Positions 51,530 through 59,277 of a stretch of DNA of 64,000 nt are shown piece by piece. The position numbers and the translations under genes are program-made. This DNA is from JAHEJJ01 sp965212205 (GTDB lineage: Bacteria; Bacteroidota; Bacteroidia; Flavobacteriales; Flavobacteriaceae). Below the pieces are notes generated by a model, which did no database searches, had not been told where the DNA came from, and saw only the letters and a program-made list of their open reading frames with translations. The DNA is taken from positions 868,001-932,000 of the forward strand of contig CBDBUX010000011.1 in NCBI GenBank assembly GCA_965212205.1, written 5' to 3'. How positions within the stretch are numbered: position 1 is the stretch's first letter; each line of letters starts with the position of its first letter.

Positions 51530-52915
51530 TTATCGAACTCTTCTGCTGCTTCGGGCATAAGTTCCCTTTTTATCAGATCTTGAACTCTTGGTAGCGTTGC
51601 CCGATTTACTCCTTTCAGAGGGTTTTCTTTGTGCTACGCTCGAACTGCGTTTGCTGTCCCGGTTTCCGGATCTCGCAACTGAAGTTTTAGTCGATTTTGT
51701 ATTTCTTTCATAAGATCTCCTTCCATCTGGCTTGCTACTGCGCTTCACCACAGAACTTGAACTTCTGGTTGTGACCTGTCTTTTCGGACTATCACTCCGA
51801 CTTCTATTGACACTATGTCTCGACTTAGGGGCTGCATCGCTTCGCTTCACTACGGTGCGCGAACTTCTAGATGTAACCTTTCTGTTCTGGCCTTCACCTC
51901 TATTCCCTTTGACTACTTGTCTGGTATTTGGAGTTGAATTGCTCCGCCTAGTCGATTTTGAAATGTCTCTGGACTGCGGACGCTCACTATTGGCCAACGA
52001 TCTGCGTACATTATTCCTGCTTGTGCTGGTTCTGTTCACGTTAGAAGATCTCAATCCACTGTTCTTGCGCACAGTATTCCTGCTTGCGCTGGTCCTGTTC
52101 ACGTTAGAAGACCTCAATCCACTGTTCTTGCGCACAGCATTCCTTGTGCTTCTTTGGTTATTCGCATATCGAACGGTGCCTCTAGTATGGCCATATTCGT
52201 TTCTGCCATGGTTTTTCCTAACGGCTACTCTACGGTCATTTCTGTAAATACTAGACCTGTGATGCCTTTTGTTATAGTGATGGTAAGGCCTGCCTACTGT
52301 AGCATACGCCCTCCTGTAATTGTGATAATATGGGCTGTAGTATGTATATCGAGTAGGGTAGTAGTACCTGCGGTACGGAGTAGTCCACACCTGGCAATAC
52401 CCAAGAACAGGTCTTACAAAATAACCATGGTAAGGTCGGTAAACATAAAATCTGTTATAGACATTGATATAGCCCGTACAATAGTCGAAATACCCTCGAT
52501 TATTATAATAAACGTTCAAACTACCAACACGCCTCACCCGATTGTTGCGATACCAAATATTGACATTCCCAATCTGGCTTACACGTCCGTAATAATCATA
52601 GTATATCGGTACGTTTTCAACCTGGACCACTGCGCCATAATCGTCGTATTGTACATAAGAATTGTAGTTATAACCCGAATTGAAAGTAAAACTGGCCGAA
52701 CCCGAAGATACATATGCACCTACATTGAGACGGTTGTTGATGTAAAAGTCGAATTCACCATCGGGATATACTGAAAACGTAATGCCGTTCTCTTCAAAAA
52801 TGAAGGATTTCCCATAGTTGTTAAGGTATGTTGCTGAATTGTCCTTTCCAACTTCTGCCTGGACATATGTGATGCCCAGCAAGAGTATAACGGAATAAAA
52901 TATTAACCTTTTCAT
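51530..52915 (-). CDS. secreted Tyr-rich / Arg-Ser-rich low-complexity protein
   Basis: 461 residues from the ATG at 52915 (a longer in-frame start 17 codons upstream has no signal; this one gives MKRLIFYSVILLLGITYVQA, a good signal peptide). The N-terminal half (about 25-220) is rich in Tyr, Asn and Gly with repeated 'YYDYYGRVSQIGNVNIWY'-like units. The C-terminal half (about 225-461) is almost all Arg, Ser, Asn, Thr and Lys, with a pI that must be very high, and includes a 21-residue tandem repeat (RNAVRKNSGLRSSNVNRTSA-S). It could bind polyanions such as DNA or acidic polysaccharide outside the inner membrane. No known family. Confidence 0.75.
   Translation of the reverse strand: MKRLIFYSVILLLGITYVQAEVGKDNSATYLNNYGKSFIFEENGITFSVYPDGEFDFYINNRLNVGAYVSSGSASFTFNSGYNYNSYVQYDDYGAVVQVENVPIYYDYYGRVSQIGNVNIWYRNNRVRRVGSLNVYYNNRGYFDYCTGYINVYNRFYVYRPYHGYFVRPVLGYCQVWTTPYRRYYYPTRYTYYSPYYHNYRRAYATVGRPYHHYNKRHHRSSIYRNDRRVAVRKNHGRNEYGHTRGTVRYANNQRSTRNAVRKNSGLRSSNVNRTSASRNTVRKNSGLRSSNVNRTSTSRNNVRRSLANSERPQSRDISKSTRRSNSTPNTRQVVKGNRGEGQNRKVTSRSSRTVVKRSDAAPKSRHSVNRSRSDSPKRQVTTRSSSSVVKRSSKPDGRRSYERNTKSTKTSVARSGNRDSKRSSSVAQRKPSERSKSGNATKSSRSDKKGTYARSSRRVR
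52013..52138. repeat. 63-bp tandem repeat (two copies)
   Basis: Two 63-bp units, starting ATTCCTGCTTG at 52013 and 52076, differ at only a few positions; a partial third start follows at 52139. They encode two copies of a 21-residue unit in the Arg/Ser-rich part of the gene on the minus strand. Copy number could change by slippage. Confidence 0.85.
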
Positions 52916-53087
52916 GACATTTTGTTTTAAGTTCCAGACGTAACTATTTACATCCAGTATTTGCATTTCAATTAGCGTGCCACAAATTGTTATGAAAAGA
53001 TAAACACTTGATTATCAATAATATAAAGGAATTAGTCAATAAATGGGATTAAATAAGGAGATGGAATGAATTATGGTAAATGCAAAC

Positions 53088-55877
53088 TCAGATGAGCTTT
53101 TCCCTCAGATACTTTGCCGTATGCGATGTTTTGGATCCAAGCAGGTCTTCCGGTGTTCCTGAGGCAACCAGCTGCCCGCCCTTTTCACCACCCCCGGGTC
53201 CGAGGTCTATAATGAAATCGGCGCATTTAATCAACTCGATATTATGCTCTATAACAATAATCGAATGGCCTCTGGCGATAAGTGCGTTGAAGGAAGCGAG
53301 TAATTTATTGATATCGTGGAAATGCAAACCAGTAGTAGGTTCATCGAAGATGAAGAGTGTTTTATCCTTGTCGCTTCCTTTGAGCAGAAAGGAAGCCAGC
53401 TTGATCCGTTGAGCTTCACCACCAGAAAGGGTAGAGGAAGACTGCCCTAATGTTACATAGCCCAGGCCAACATCCTGAAGGGATTTCAATTTTCCGACAA
53501 TACGTTTTTGGTTGTTATTTTCGAAGAATTCCACGGCATCATCTATGGTCATATTAAGCACATCGTCGATATTTGTTTCTTCAAATTTTACTTCCAGGAC
53601 CTCTTTCTTAAAACGCTTTCCCTTGCATGTATCGCACTCCAGGTGTACATCGGCCATAAATTGCATCTCCACGGTGATCTCGCCTTCGCCTTTGCATTTC
53701 TCACATCGACCGCCATCTACATTAAATGAAAAGTGTTTGGCCTGATACCCTCTAATTTTGCTCAAACGTTGCGAGGCAAACAGGTTACGGATGTCATCAT
53801 AAGCCTTTATATAGGTAACGGGATTCGACCTTGAAGAACGCCCGATTGGGTTCTGATCTACGAATTCAACATTTTTGATCGCCTGGAATTTGCCTTCGAA
53901 CTCGGTGTATTGCCCGGCACGTTCGCCATATCCACCGATCTCTTTTTGTACAATTGGATATAGCAGCTTCCGAACAAGTGTACTTTTGCCACTTCCCGAT
54001 ACACCGGTTACCACTGTGAGCATATTTAATGGAAATACCACATCGATGTCTTTAAGGTTGTTTTCCCTTGCGCCCTTAATGGTGATAAAGTTCTGAGATG
54101 TACGTCGGGTATCTGGTGTGATAATATTGAGTTGTCCGTTCAGATAGCTCGCTGTAAGGGAGGAAGATTTCAAGACGATATCTATAGCACCATGCGCTAC
54201 AACTTCACCTCCGTGGGTACCTGCTTCCGGACCGATATCGATAACCTCATCGGCGGCTCGCATGATATCTTCATCGTGTTCCACCACAATTACGGTATTG
54301 CCAAGGTCTCTGAGCGATTTGAGCACGTCTATAAGGCTTTCTGTATCCTTCGGATGCAGGCCAATACTGGGTTCATCAAGTATGTACATAGAGCCCACCA
54401 GGCTGCTTCCCAAGGATGTGGCCAGGTTTATACGCTGACTTTCCCCACCAGAAAGACTATTGGATTTCCGGTTCAGTGTGAGATAGTTTAAGCCAACCTT
54501 GTTAAGGAATCCGAGCCTGGTCGTAATCTCTTTGAGAAGCCGGCCAGAGATCTTTTTGTCGTTAGTATTCAGTTCAAGGCTATCAAAAAAAGTGATAAGC
54601 TTGTCGATAGGGAGTTCCACAAGGTCTGAAATAGACCTGTTGCCCAGTTTTATATAATTAGTCTCCTCCCTCAGTCGACGGCCGTTGCACGAATCGCAGC
54701 GTGTTTTACCTCTGTATCTGGAGAGCATAACCCTGTTTTGGATCTTATAACTCTTCTCTTCCAATTTCTTAAAAAAGGCATCAATGCCCACAAAATATTC
54801 ATTGCCAGACCAAACTAATGCCTTTTCTGCTTCACTAAGCTTAAACCAGGGTTTGTGAATTGGAAAGTTGAACTTATAAGCGTTGTTCACCAATTGATCG
54901 CGGTACCAGCTCATGCTCTCGCCCCGCCATGGAAAAATTGCATTCTCATATACCGATAAGCCTGTGTTGGGGACAACCAGCCCGTGGTCAATACCGATTA
55001 CATCACCATATCCTTCGCATTTCGGACAAGCTCCGTAGGGGTTATTAAAACTGAACAGATGTACGTTGGGCTCGGGGAAACTTATACCATCGAGTTCAAA
55101 TTTCGTACTGAAACCATGCTGCTTACCATTTTCTACTTCCTCAATTATACAATCTCCCTTACCCTCAAAAAAAGCAGTATCTATGGCATTGGCCAGACGA
55201 AAGAAAAAATCTTCATCATTTTTCATCACAATCCGGTCTACAACGAGGTAGAATTCCCGCCCCAAACCGGGCAATGAATCATCTACCCGATGGATCTTAC
55301 CTTCAATTTTTATTCGTGCATAGCCCTGTTTCGACAAAATCTGGAGTACTTTCTGAGGATCTCTGTCTTCGGGCACTTTTATTGGCGCCAACAGCAGAAG
55401 TCGGGCGCCCTCGCTAAATTCTTTTAAATAGTTCACCACATCGGAGGTGGTATGTTTTTTCACCTGTTTCCCTGAAATGGGTGAAAAAGTTCTGCCGACG
55501 CGTGCGTAAAGAAGCTTTAAATAGTCGTAGATCTCGGTAGTAGTCCCTACAGTGGATCGCGGATTGGTGGAATTAACTTTTTGTTCTATGGCAATGGCAG
55601 GGGCGATCCCTTTAATAAAATCGACCTTTGGTTTGTCTAATTTCCCCAGAAACTGCCTGGCGTAAGATGATAAACTCTCAACATAACGTCTTTGACCCTC
55701 GGCATAGAGCGTATCGAAGGCTAAGGTAGACTTCCCTGAGCCCGATAAACCTGTGATCACCACCAGTTTATTTCGCGGGATTACAACGTCTATATTCTTC
55801 AGGTTGTGCAGTTTAGCCCCCTTTATAATGATGTTATGTTTGGGGTCTGCTTTAGAAATGGAAATCGGTCTGCTCAT
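53088..55877 (-). CDS. uvrA: excinuclease ABC subunit A
   Basis: The damage-recognition ATPase of nucleotide excision repair. 929 residues from the ATG at 55877; a longer start at 55910 is rejected because a TAnnTTTG box lies between. Two ABC modules with Walker A GLSGSGKST and GVSGSGKST, signatures LSGGESQRI and LSGGEAQRI, and zinc modules with CPKCEGYG, CDSCNGRR, CEKCKGEG and CDTCKGKR. The UvrB-binding region precedes the first zinc module. It works with UvrB and UvrC (not here). Cytoplasmic, DNA-bound. Confidence 0.97.
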   Translation of the reverse strand: MSRPISISKADPKHNIIIKGAKLHNLKNIDVVIPRNKLVVITGLSGSGKSTLAFDTLYAEGQRRYVESLSSYARQFLGKLDKPKVDFIKGIAPAIAIEQKVNSTNPRSTVGTTTEIYDYLKLLYARVGRTFSPISGKQVKKHTTSDVVNYLKEFSEGARLLLLAPIKVPEDRDPQKVLQILSKQGYARIKIEGKIHRVDDSLPGLGREFYLVVDRIVMKNDEDFFFRLANAIDTAFFEGKGDCIIEEVENGKQHGFSTKFELDGISFPEPNVHLFSFNNPYGACPKCEGYGDVIGIDHGLVVPNTGLSVYENAIFPWRGESMSWYRDQLVNNAYKFNFPIHKPWFKLSEAEKALVWSGNEYFVGIDAFFKKLEEKSYKIQNRVMLSRYRGKTRCDSCNGRRLREETNYIKLGNRSISDLVELPIDKLITFFDSLELNTNDKKISGRLLKEITTRLGFLNKVGLNYLTLNRKSNSLSGGESQRINLATSLGSSLVGSMYILDEPSIGLHPKDTESLIDVLKSLRDLGNTVIVVEHDEDIMRAADEVIDIGPEAGTHGGEVVAHGAIDIVLKSSSLTASYLNGQLNIITPDTRRTSQNFITIKGARENNLKDIDVVFPLNMLTVVTGVSGSGKSTLVRKLLYPIVQKEIGGYGERAGQYTEFEGKFQAIKNVEFVDQNPIGRSSRSNPVTYIKAYDDIRNLFASQRLSKIRGYQAKHFSFNVDGGRCEKCKGEGEITVEMQFMADVHLECDTCKGKRFKKEVLEVKFEETNIDDVLNMTIDDAVEFFENNNQKRIVGKLKSLQDVGLGYVTLGQSSSTLSGGEAQRIKLASFLLKGSDKDKTLFIFDEPTTGLHFHDINKLLASFNALIARGHSIIVIEHNIELIKCADFIIDLGPGGGEKGGQLVASGTPEDLLGSKTSHTAKYLREKLI

Positions 55878-55885
55878 GGAATTTG

Positions 55886-55893
55886 CAAAGATA
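55886..55893 (-). promoter_or_regulatory. -7 box of uvrA
   Basis: TATCTTTG (TAnnTTTG) on the minus strand, 8 bp before the ATG at 55877. No ideally spaced -33 TTG (the closest is 14 bp upstream). Confidence 0.5.
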
Positions 55894-55950
55894 CAACATG
55901 CCGTTTTCAATAACTAATAAGTGTATTTATACCTCTAAAATTAGTCAGAT

Positions 55951-55993
55951 CACAACATTGTTTTTTTATCAACTCAGATTTTTTCTATATTTG
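55951..55993 (+). promoter_or_regulatory. upstream element and -7 box of the first sigma gene
   Basis: CACAACATTGTTTTTTT at 55951-55967 and TATATTTG (TAnnTTTG) at 55986-55993. The element start is 35 bp before the -7 box start, exactly as in the second copy at 57110-57152. The first sigma gene starts 117 nt after the box. Confidence 0.6.
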
Positions 55994-56110
55994 AGGCATA
56001 ATAATTCTTAACAGATCGCCTATACGTTTACTATTACTTTTTTGTGATTTAACCTAAATAGCTGAAGTCCCTGCTTCTCGATAAGGGCCCCTAATTGAAC
56101 CAAAAAAGTA

Positions 56111-56698
56111 ATGTATATGGAACTACAGATCGAAGATTCTATTCTAGTAAGAGACTATATCAGCGGTGACGAAACCGCACTCGAAAAGCTGATCTTAAAG
56201 CATAATCAGCGCCTCAGCAGTTTTATTTATTCTAAAGTTTTAGACAGGGATATCACCGAAGATATCTTTCAAGATACTTTTATAAAAGTCATCAGAACCC
56301 TGAAAAAAGGGAATTACAGTGAAGAAGGCAAGTTTTTACCCTGGGTGATGAGGATTGCACATAACCTTATTATTGATCATTTCCGAAGAAACAGAAGAAT
56401 GCCGCGTTTCGAAGGATCCGAAGATTTCAATATATTTTCTGTTCTGGGTGATGACAAGCTCAATGCTGAGAAACAGCTGATCAAAGACCAGATTGATAGT
56501 GATTTGAGTATGTTGATCGAAGAACTGCCCGACGATCAGAAAGAAGTATTGATGATGAGGATCTATCGAGATATGAGTTTTAAAGAAATATCTGAAAATA
56601 CAGGGGTTAGCATAAATACCGCTCTTGGACGAATGCGGTATGCGCTGATCAACCTGCGGAAGATCATAGAAAAGAATAATATAGTTTTGACGAATTAA
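56111..56698 (+). CDS. ECF-like sigma-70 family RNA polymerase sigma factor, copy 1
   Basis: 195 residues. Region 2 (about 25-95) has 'FIYSKVLDRDITEDIFQDTFIKVIRTLKKG' and FLPWVMRIAHNLIIDHFRRN, which bind core polymerase and the -10 element; region 4 (about 130-190) has 'LPDDQKEVLMMRIYRDMSFK' and the helix-turn-helix EISENTGVSINTALGRMRYA. The start is ATG 56111 or 56117 (MELQIEDSI, equal to the start of copy 2). No anti-sigma membrane gene is adjacent. It differs from the copy at 57246 at about 24 of 193 aligned residues, by eye. A 47-residue gene follows at 56770. Confidence 0.93.
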   Translation: MYMELQIEDSILVRDYISGDETALEKLILKHNQRLSSFIYSKVLDRDITEDIFQDTFIKVIRTLKKGNYSEEGKFLPWVMRIAHNLIIDHFRRNRRMPRFEGSEDFNIFSVLGDDKLNAEKQLIKDQIDSDLSMLIEELPDDQKEVLMMRIYRDMSFKEISENTGVSINTALGRMRYALINLRKIIEKNNIVLTN

Positions 56699-56769
56699 TA
56701 GGGTTTAGATCGATTAATCAGATTGGTTCTGGTGCTCCTGCCGTTAATTTATGGTTAGAACAAAGCATT

Positions 56770-56913
56770 ATGGAGCAAATCTACCCTGAATTTCAAGATC
56801 GCTGTAAACTGGTTAATACCGGTTCGGAAACAATTTCGTTTATACTAAAGTATTCGCAGTCCTTGAATATTGTAAAACATAAAGAATTTACTTTTGAGAA
56901 CAATATGAATTAA
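56770..56913 (+). CDS. 47-residue protein downstream of sigma copy 1, paralogue A
   Basis: A 144-bp frame from ATG 56770 to TAA 56911-56913, 71 bp after the first sigma gene. The protein begins MEQIYPEF, has a central 'SETISFILKYSQSLNIV' amphipathic helix and ends EFTFENNMN. It aligns without gaps to the 47-residue protein after sigma copy 2: 17 of 47 identical by eye, with the shared ends ME-IY-E and F-E-N-N, and ETI-F with S-SL in the middle. Equal length and equal position beside each sigma gene make it a real gene, though short. A strong terminator follows. Function unknown; a sigma-binding peptide is a possible reading. Confidence 0.7.
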   Translation: MEQIYPEFQDRCKLVNTGSETISFILKYSQSLNIVKHKEFTFENNMN

Positions 56914-56946
56914 AGTCTTTAGATAGCACAGATCTGATATAAATAG

Positions 56947-56984
56947 AAAGATCCCTCTGATTTCCGAATCAGAGGGATCTTTTG
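56947..56984 (+). terminator. strong intrinsic terminator of the first sigma module
   Basis: A 14-bp or longer stem AGATCCCTCTGATT / AATCAGAGGGATCT with TCCG loop and T4, 34 nt after the 47-residue gene stop. It closes the first sigma module. Confidence 0.93.
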
Positions 56985-57109
56985 GTTTCAGGGTATAATA
57001 TCGGCGGCGGTTCATTAACACCACGTTTTTGCGCACTCAACTCCAAATAAACCGAAATATTGTATCAGATTTATCAAAAATGGTCTTTTACATCAAAAAT
57101 CGGGGGTTA

Positions 57110-57152
57110 CACAACATAGTTTTTTGGACAGGGGGCTATTTCTCTACTTTTA
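57110..57152 (+). promoter_or_regulatory. upstream element and -7 box of the second sigma gene
   Basis: CACAACATAGTTTTTT at 57110-57125 and TACTTTTA (one mismatch to TAnnTTTG) at 57145-57152. It shares 15 of 16 bases with the element in front of copy 1 and has the same 35-bp start-to-start spacing. Confidence 0.6.
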
Positions 57153-57245
57153 TTCCATGACTCAGAAGAAAAAGAGAAATAACCAATTCTAGTGAAGCTG
57201 ATCTTTTCAGACAAGAACAGCTATTAACCAAAAAATACTTTATAT

Positions 57246-57830
57246 ATGGAAGCGCAATTAGATGATTCAGTACTTGTAAGGGACTATATCAGCGGAGACG
57301 AAGGAGCACTTGAAATTCTTATCAAAAAACACAACCAGCGTATCACCAGTTTTATTTATTCCAAGGTATTGGATCGTGATATCACAGAGGATATTTTTCA
57401 GGATACCTTTATAAAGGTCATTAAAACCTTAAAAAAAGGATGTTATAGTGAAGAAGGTAAATTCCTTCCCTGGGTAATGCGCATCGCTCATAATCTAATC
57501 ATCGATCACTTCCGTAGAAATAAGCGTATGCCAAAATTTGAAGGAAACGACGACTTTAATATCTTTTCCGTAATCGGTGACGATAAACTAAATGCCGAAA
57601 AACAACTGATCAAAGAACAAATAGACAGCGATCTCGGATTATTGATCGATGAATTACCCGACGACCAAAAAGAGGTTCTTCTTATGAGGATTTATCGCGA
57701 TATGAGCTTTAAAGAAATCTCAGAAAACACCGGTGTAAGTATCAATACCGCGCTGGGTAGAATGCGTTATGCCTTGATCAACCTGAGGAAGATCATCAAC
57801 AAACATAAAATAGTACTTACGAATTCTTAA
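57246..57830 (+). CDS. ECF-like sigma-70 family RNA polymerase sigma factor, copy 2
   Basis: 194 residues, nearly the same as copy 1: the region 2 and region 4 DNA-binding helices are almost unchanged (NLIIDHFRRNKRMPKFEG, SFKEISENTGVSINTALGRM), with changes mostly near the N-terminus and the end. Both therefore should recognise very similar promoters. It starts at ATG 57246 (MEAQLDDSVLV). The tandem arrangement, with similar upstream elements and similar downstream small genes, shows duplication of the whole module rather than of the sigma gene alone. No anti-sigma gene of a known kind is nearby. Confidence 0.93.
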   Translation: MEAQLDDSVLVRDYISGDEGALEILIKKHNQRITSFIYSKVLDRDITEDIFQDTFIKVIKTLKKGCYSEEGKFLPWVMRIAHNLIIDHFRRNKRMPKFEGNDDFNIFSVIGDDKLNAEKQLIKEQIDSDLGLLIDELPDDQKEVLLMRIYRDMSFKEISENTGVSINTALGRMRYALINLRKIINKHKIVLTNS

Positions 57831-57899
57831 TTCGTTCTAAAACCCAAGCAATATTTCCATATTAGTGACGTTATCATTACATAACGATACTATAATCAT

Positions 57900-58043
57900 A
57901 TGGAAAAAATTTACTCTGAAGAAAAAAGTATTGAAAGATCATTTAAGGTTAGCCCTGAAACGATAAAGTTTCTGATGGATTTTTCCCGATCTTTGCGATA
58001 CGTACATTATGGGGATCTCAAATTTGAAACAAATTTGAACTAA
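57900..58043 (+). CDS. 47-residue protein downstream of sigma copy 2, paralogue B
   Basis: A 144-bp frame from ATG 57900 to TAA 58041-58043, 69 bp after the second sigma stop, the same spacing as in copy 1 (71 bp). It reads MEKIYSEEKSIERSFKVSPE then TIKFLMDFSRSLRYV and ends KFETNLN. It aligns gap-free with paralogue A. The central Phe-Leu-Met-Asp-Phe helix and the short charged ends suggest a small soluble protein or peptide. An intrinsic terminator (58053-58080) follows at once. No known family recognised. Confidence 0.7.
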   Translation: MEKIYSEEKSIERSFKVSPETIKFLMDFSRSLRYVHYGDLKFETNLN

Positions 58044-58052
58044 GAAATCACA

Positions 58053-58080
58053 GGGCCCGCATTTAGCGGGCCTTTTTTTT
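58053..58080 (+). terminator. intrinsic terminator of the second sigma module
   Basis: Stem GGCCCGC / GCGGGCC (58054-58060, 58066-58072) with loop ATTTA and T8. It overlaps the last codons of the convergent nth gene. Confidence 0.92.
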
Positions 58081-58722
58081 GTAATACTCCCTAATAACAG
58101 ACTTCCTACCCACCGTTTTTGTAATAATGTCCCGTTCAAGGTCCCAACCTCTGGCCGGGCTATACTGCCTGCCATACCAGATAATCTGAAGATGTAGTTT
58201 ATTCCAGCACATTTCTGGAAACAACCTCTTGGCATCCTTCTCGGTTTGCACAACATTTTTCCCGTTGCTAAGCCCCCAGCGATACATGAGTCGGTGTATA
58301 TGGGTATCCACAGGAAATGCTGGAACTCCGAATGCCTGGGAAACAACAACACTCGCTGTTTTATGACCAACACCCGGCAGTTCTTCGAGCAAGTCTAATT
58401 CCTTTGGTACCTCACCGCTATATTTTTCGATCAGTATTTCCGAAAGCCCTCGTATCGCTTTAGCCTTTGAAGGAGACAGACCAACAGGTTTTATGATTTC
58501 ACGGATTTCCTCCACACTGAGCTTGATCATTTCGAAGGGTGTTTTGGCCCTTTGGAAAAGCAGGGGGGTAATCTGATTCACTTTTACATCTGTGCTCTGG
58601 GCCGATAACAGAACGGCAATTAAAAGAGTGAATGGGTCTCGATGCTCCAGGGGGATAGGAACTTCCGGATAGAATTCTTCCAGGGTGTCGATGACGAACT
58701 TTGCTTTTTTGGCTTTGGTCAT
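58063..58722 (-). CDS. nth: endonuclease III-like DNA glycosylase without iron-sulfur cysteines
   Basis: 219 residues from ATG 58722 (an ATG six codons upstream is less likely). Base-excision repair of oxidised pyrimidines. The helix-hairpin-helix LPGVGHKTASVVVSQAFG carries the catalytic Lys (GHKTAS), and the catalytic Asp is in PVDTHIHRLMYRWGL. Other Nth enzymes end in a C-x6-C-x2-C-x5-C loop that holds a [4Fe-4S] cluster; here the corresponding part reads IIWYGRQYSPARGWDLERDI and lacks all four cysteines (the only nearby Cys is in EMCWNKLH). Catalytic residues are intact, so activity is expected. Confidence 0.93.
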   Translation of the reverse strand: MTKAKKAKFVIDTLEEFYPEVPIPLEHRDPFTLLIAVLLSAQSTDVKVNQITPLLFQRAKTPFEMIKLSVEEIREIIKPVGLSPSKAKAIRGLSEILIEKYSGEVPKELDLLEELPGVGHKTASVVVSQAFGVPAFPVDTHIHRLMYRWGLSNGKNVVQTEKDAKRLFPEMCWNKLHLQIIWYGRQYSPARGWDLERDIITKTVGRKSVIREYYKKKAR

Positions 58723-58727
58723 TTTGT

Positions 58728-58735
58728 TATTTTTG
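58728..58735 (+). promoter_or_regulatory. -7 box upstream of bcp
   Basis: TATTTTTG (TAnnTTTG), 35 bp before the ATG. A TTG at 58701-58703 is 24 bp upstream. Confidence 0.5.
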
Positions 58736-58770
58736 CACAAAATTGAACGCGAATTTAATTAAAATTGACT

Positions 58771-59220
58771 ATGAAAACATTGAAAGTAGGGGATAAGGCA
58801 CCAAATTTCACCGCAAGGGATCAGGATGGGAATACGGTTAGGCTTTCCGATTATAATGGGAAAAAGTTGGTCGTGTTTTTTTATCCAAGGGCCAGTACTC
58901 CGGGATGCACGGCAGAAGCTTGTAATCTAAGGGATCATTATGCGGAACTTCAACAAGCCGGCTACGAACTCCTTGGGGTAAGCGCTGATTCGGAAAAAAA
59001 ACAATCTAATTTTAGAAACAAATATAAGTTTCCATTTGCCCTTATCGCGGATGAAGATCGGCAGCTAATCGATGGTTTTGGGGTCTGGGGACCTAAAAAG
59101 TTCATGGGCAGGGAATACAATGGCATTCACAGAAAAACCTTTATAATAGACCCGGATGGAGTTGTCTCCAGGGTAATAGACAAGGTGAAAACCAAGGACC
59201 ACGCAGCCCAAATACTTTGA
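58771..59220 (+). CDS. bcp: thioredoxin-dependent thiol peroxidase (BCP/PrxQ)
   Basis: 149 residues from ATG 58771 (a TTG two codons earlier is in frame but less likely). Peroxiredoxin fold: 'VGDKAPNFTARDQDGNTVRLSDYNGKKLVVFFYPRASTPGCTAEACNLRD', with the peroxidatic Cys in PGCT and the resolving Cys five residues on. It reduces H2O2 and lipid hydroperoxides using thioredoxin. Divergent from nth and followed by its own terminator. Cytoplasmic. Confidence 0.95.
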   Translation: MKTLKVGDKAPNFTARDQDGNTVRLSDYNGKKLVVFFYPRASTPGCTAEACNLRDHYAELQQAGYELLGVSADSEKKQSNFRNKYKFPFALIADEDRQLIDGFGVWGPKKFMGREYNGIHRKTFIIDPDGVVSRVIDKVKTKDHAAQIL

Positions 59221-59230
59221 TTCAAATAAA

Positions 59231-59261
59231 AAAGCCCATTCGATAAGAATGGGCTTTTTTT
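59231..59261 (+). terminator. intrinsic terminator of bcp
   Basis: Stem AAGCCCATTC / GAATGGGCTT with loop GATAA, then further T (seven T in all after GGGC). Ends just before the convergent 488-residue gene. Confidence 0.92.
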
Positions 59262-59277
59262 ACTATCAGTTAAGTCT

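Noticed and set aside
51732..52774. Long open frames (171 and 206 codons) antisense to the Arg/Ser-rich gene
   Set aside because: They arise from the biased codon content of the Arg/Ser- and Tyr-rich gene on the other strand. The translated products are repetitive Leu/Phe or Ile/Val runs with no family pattern.
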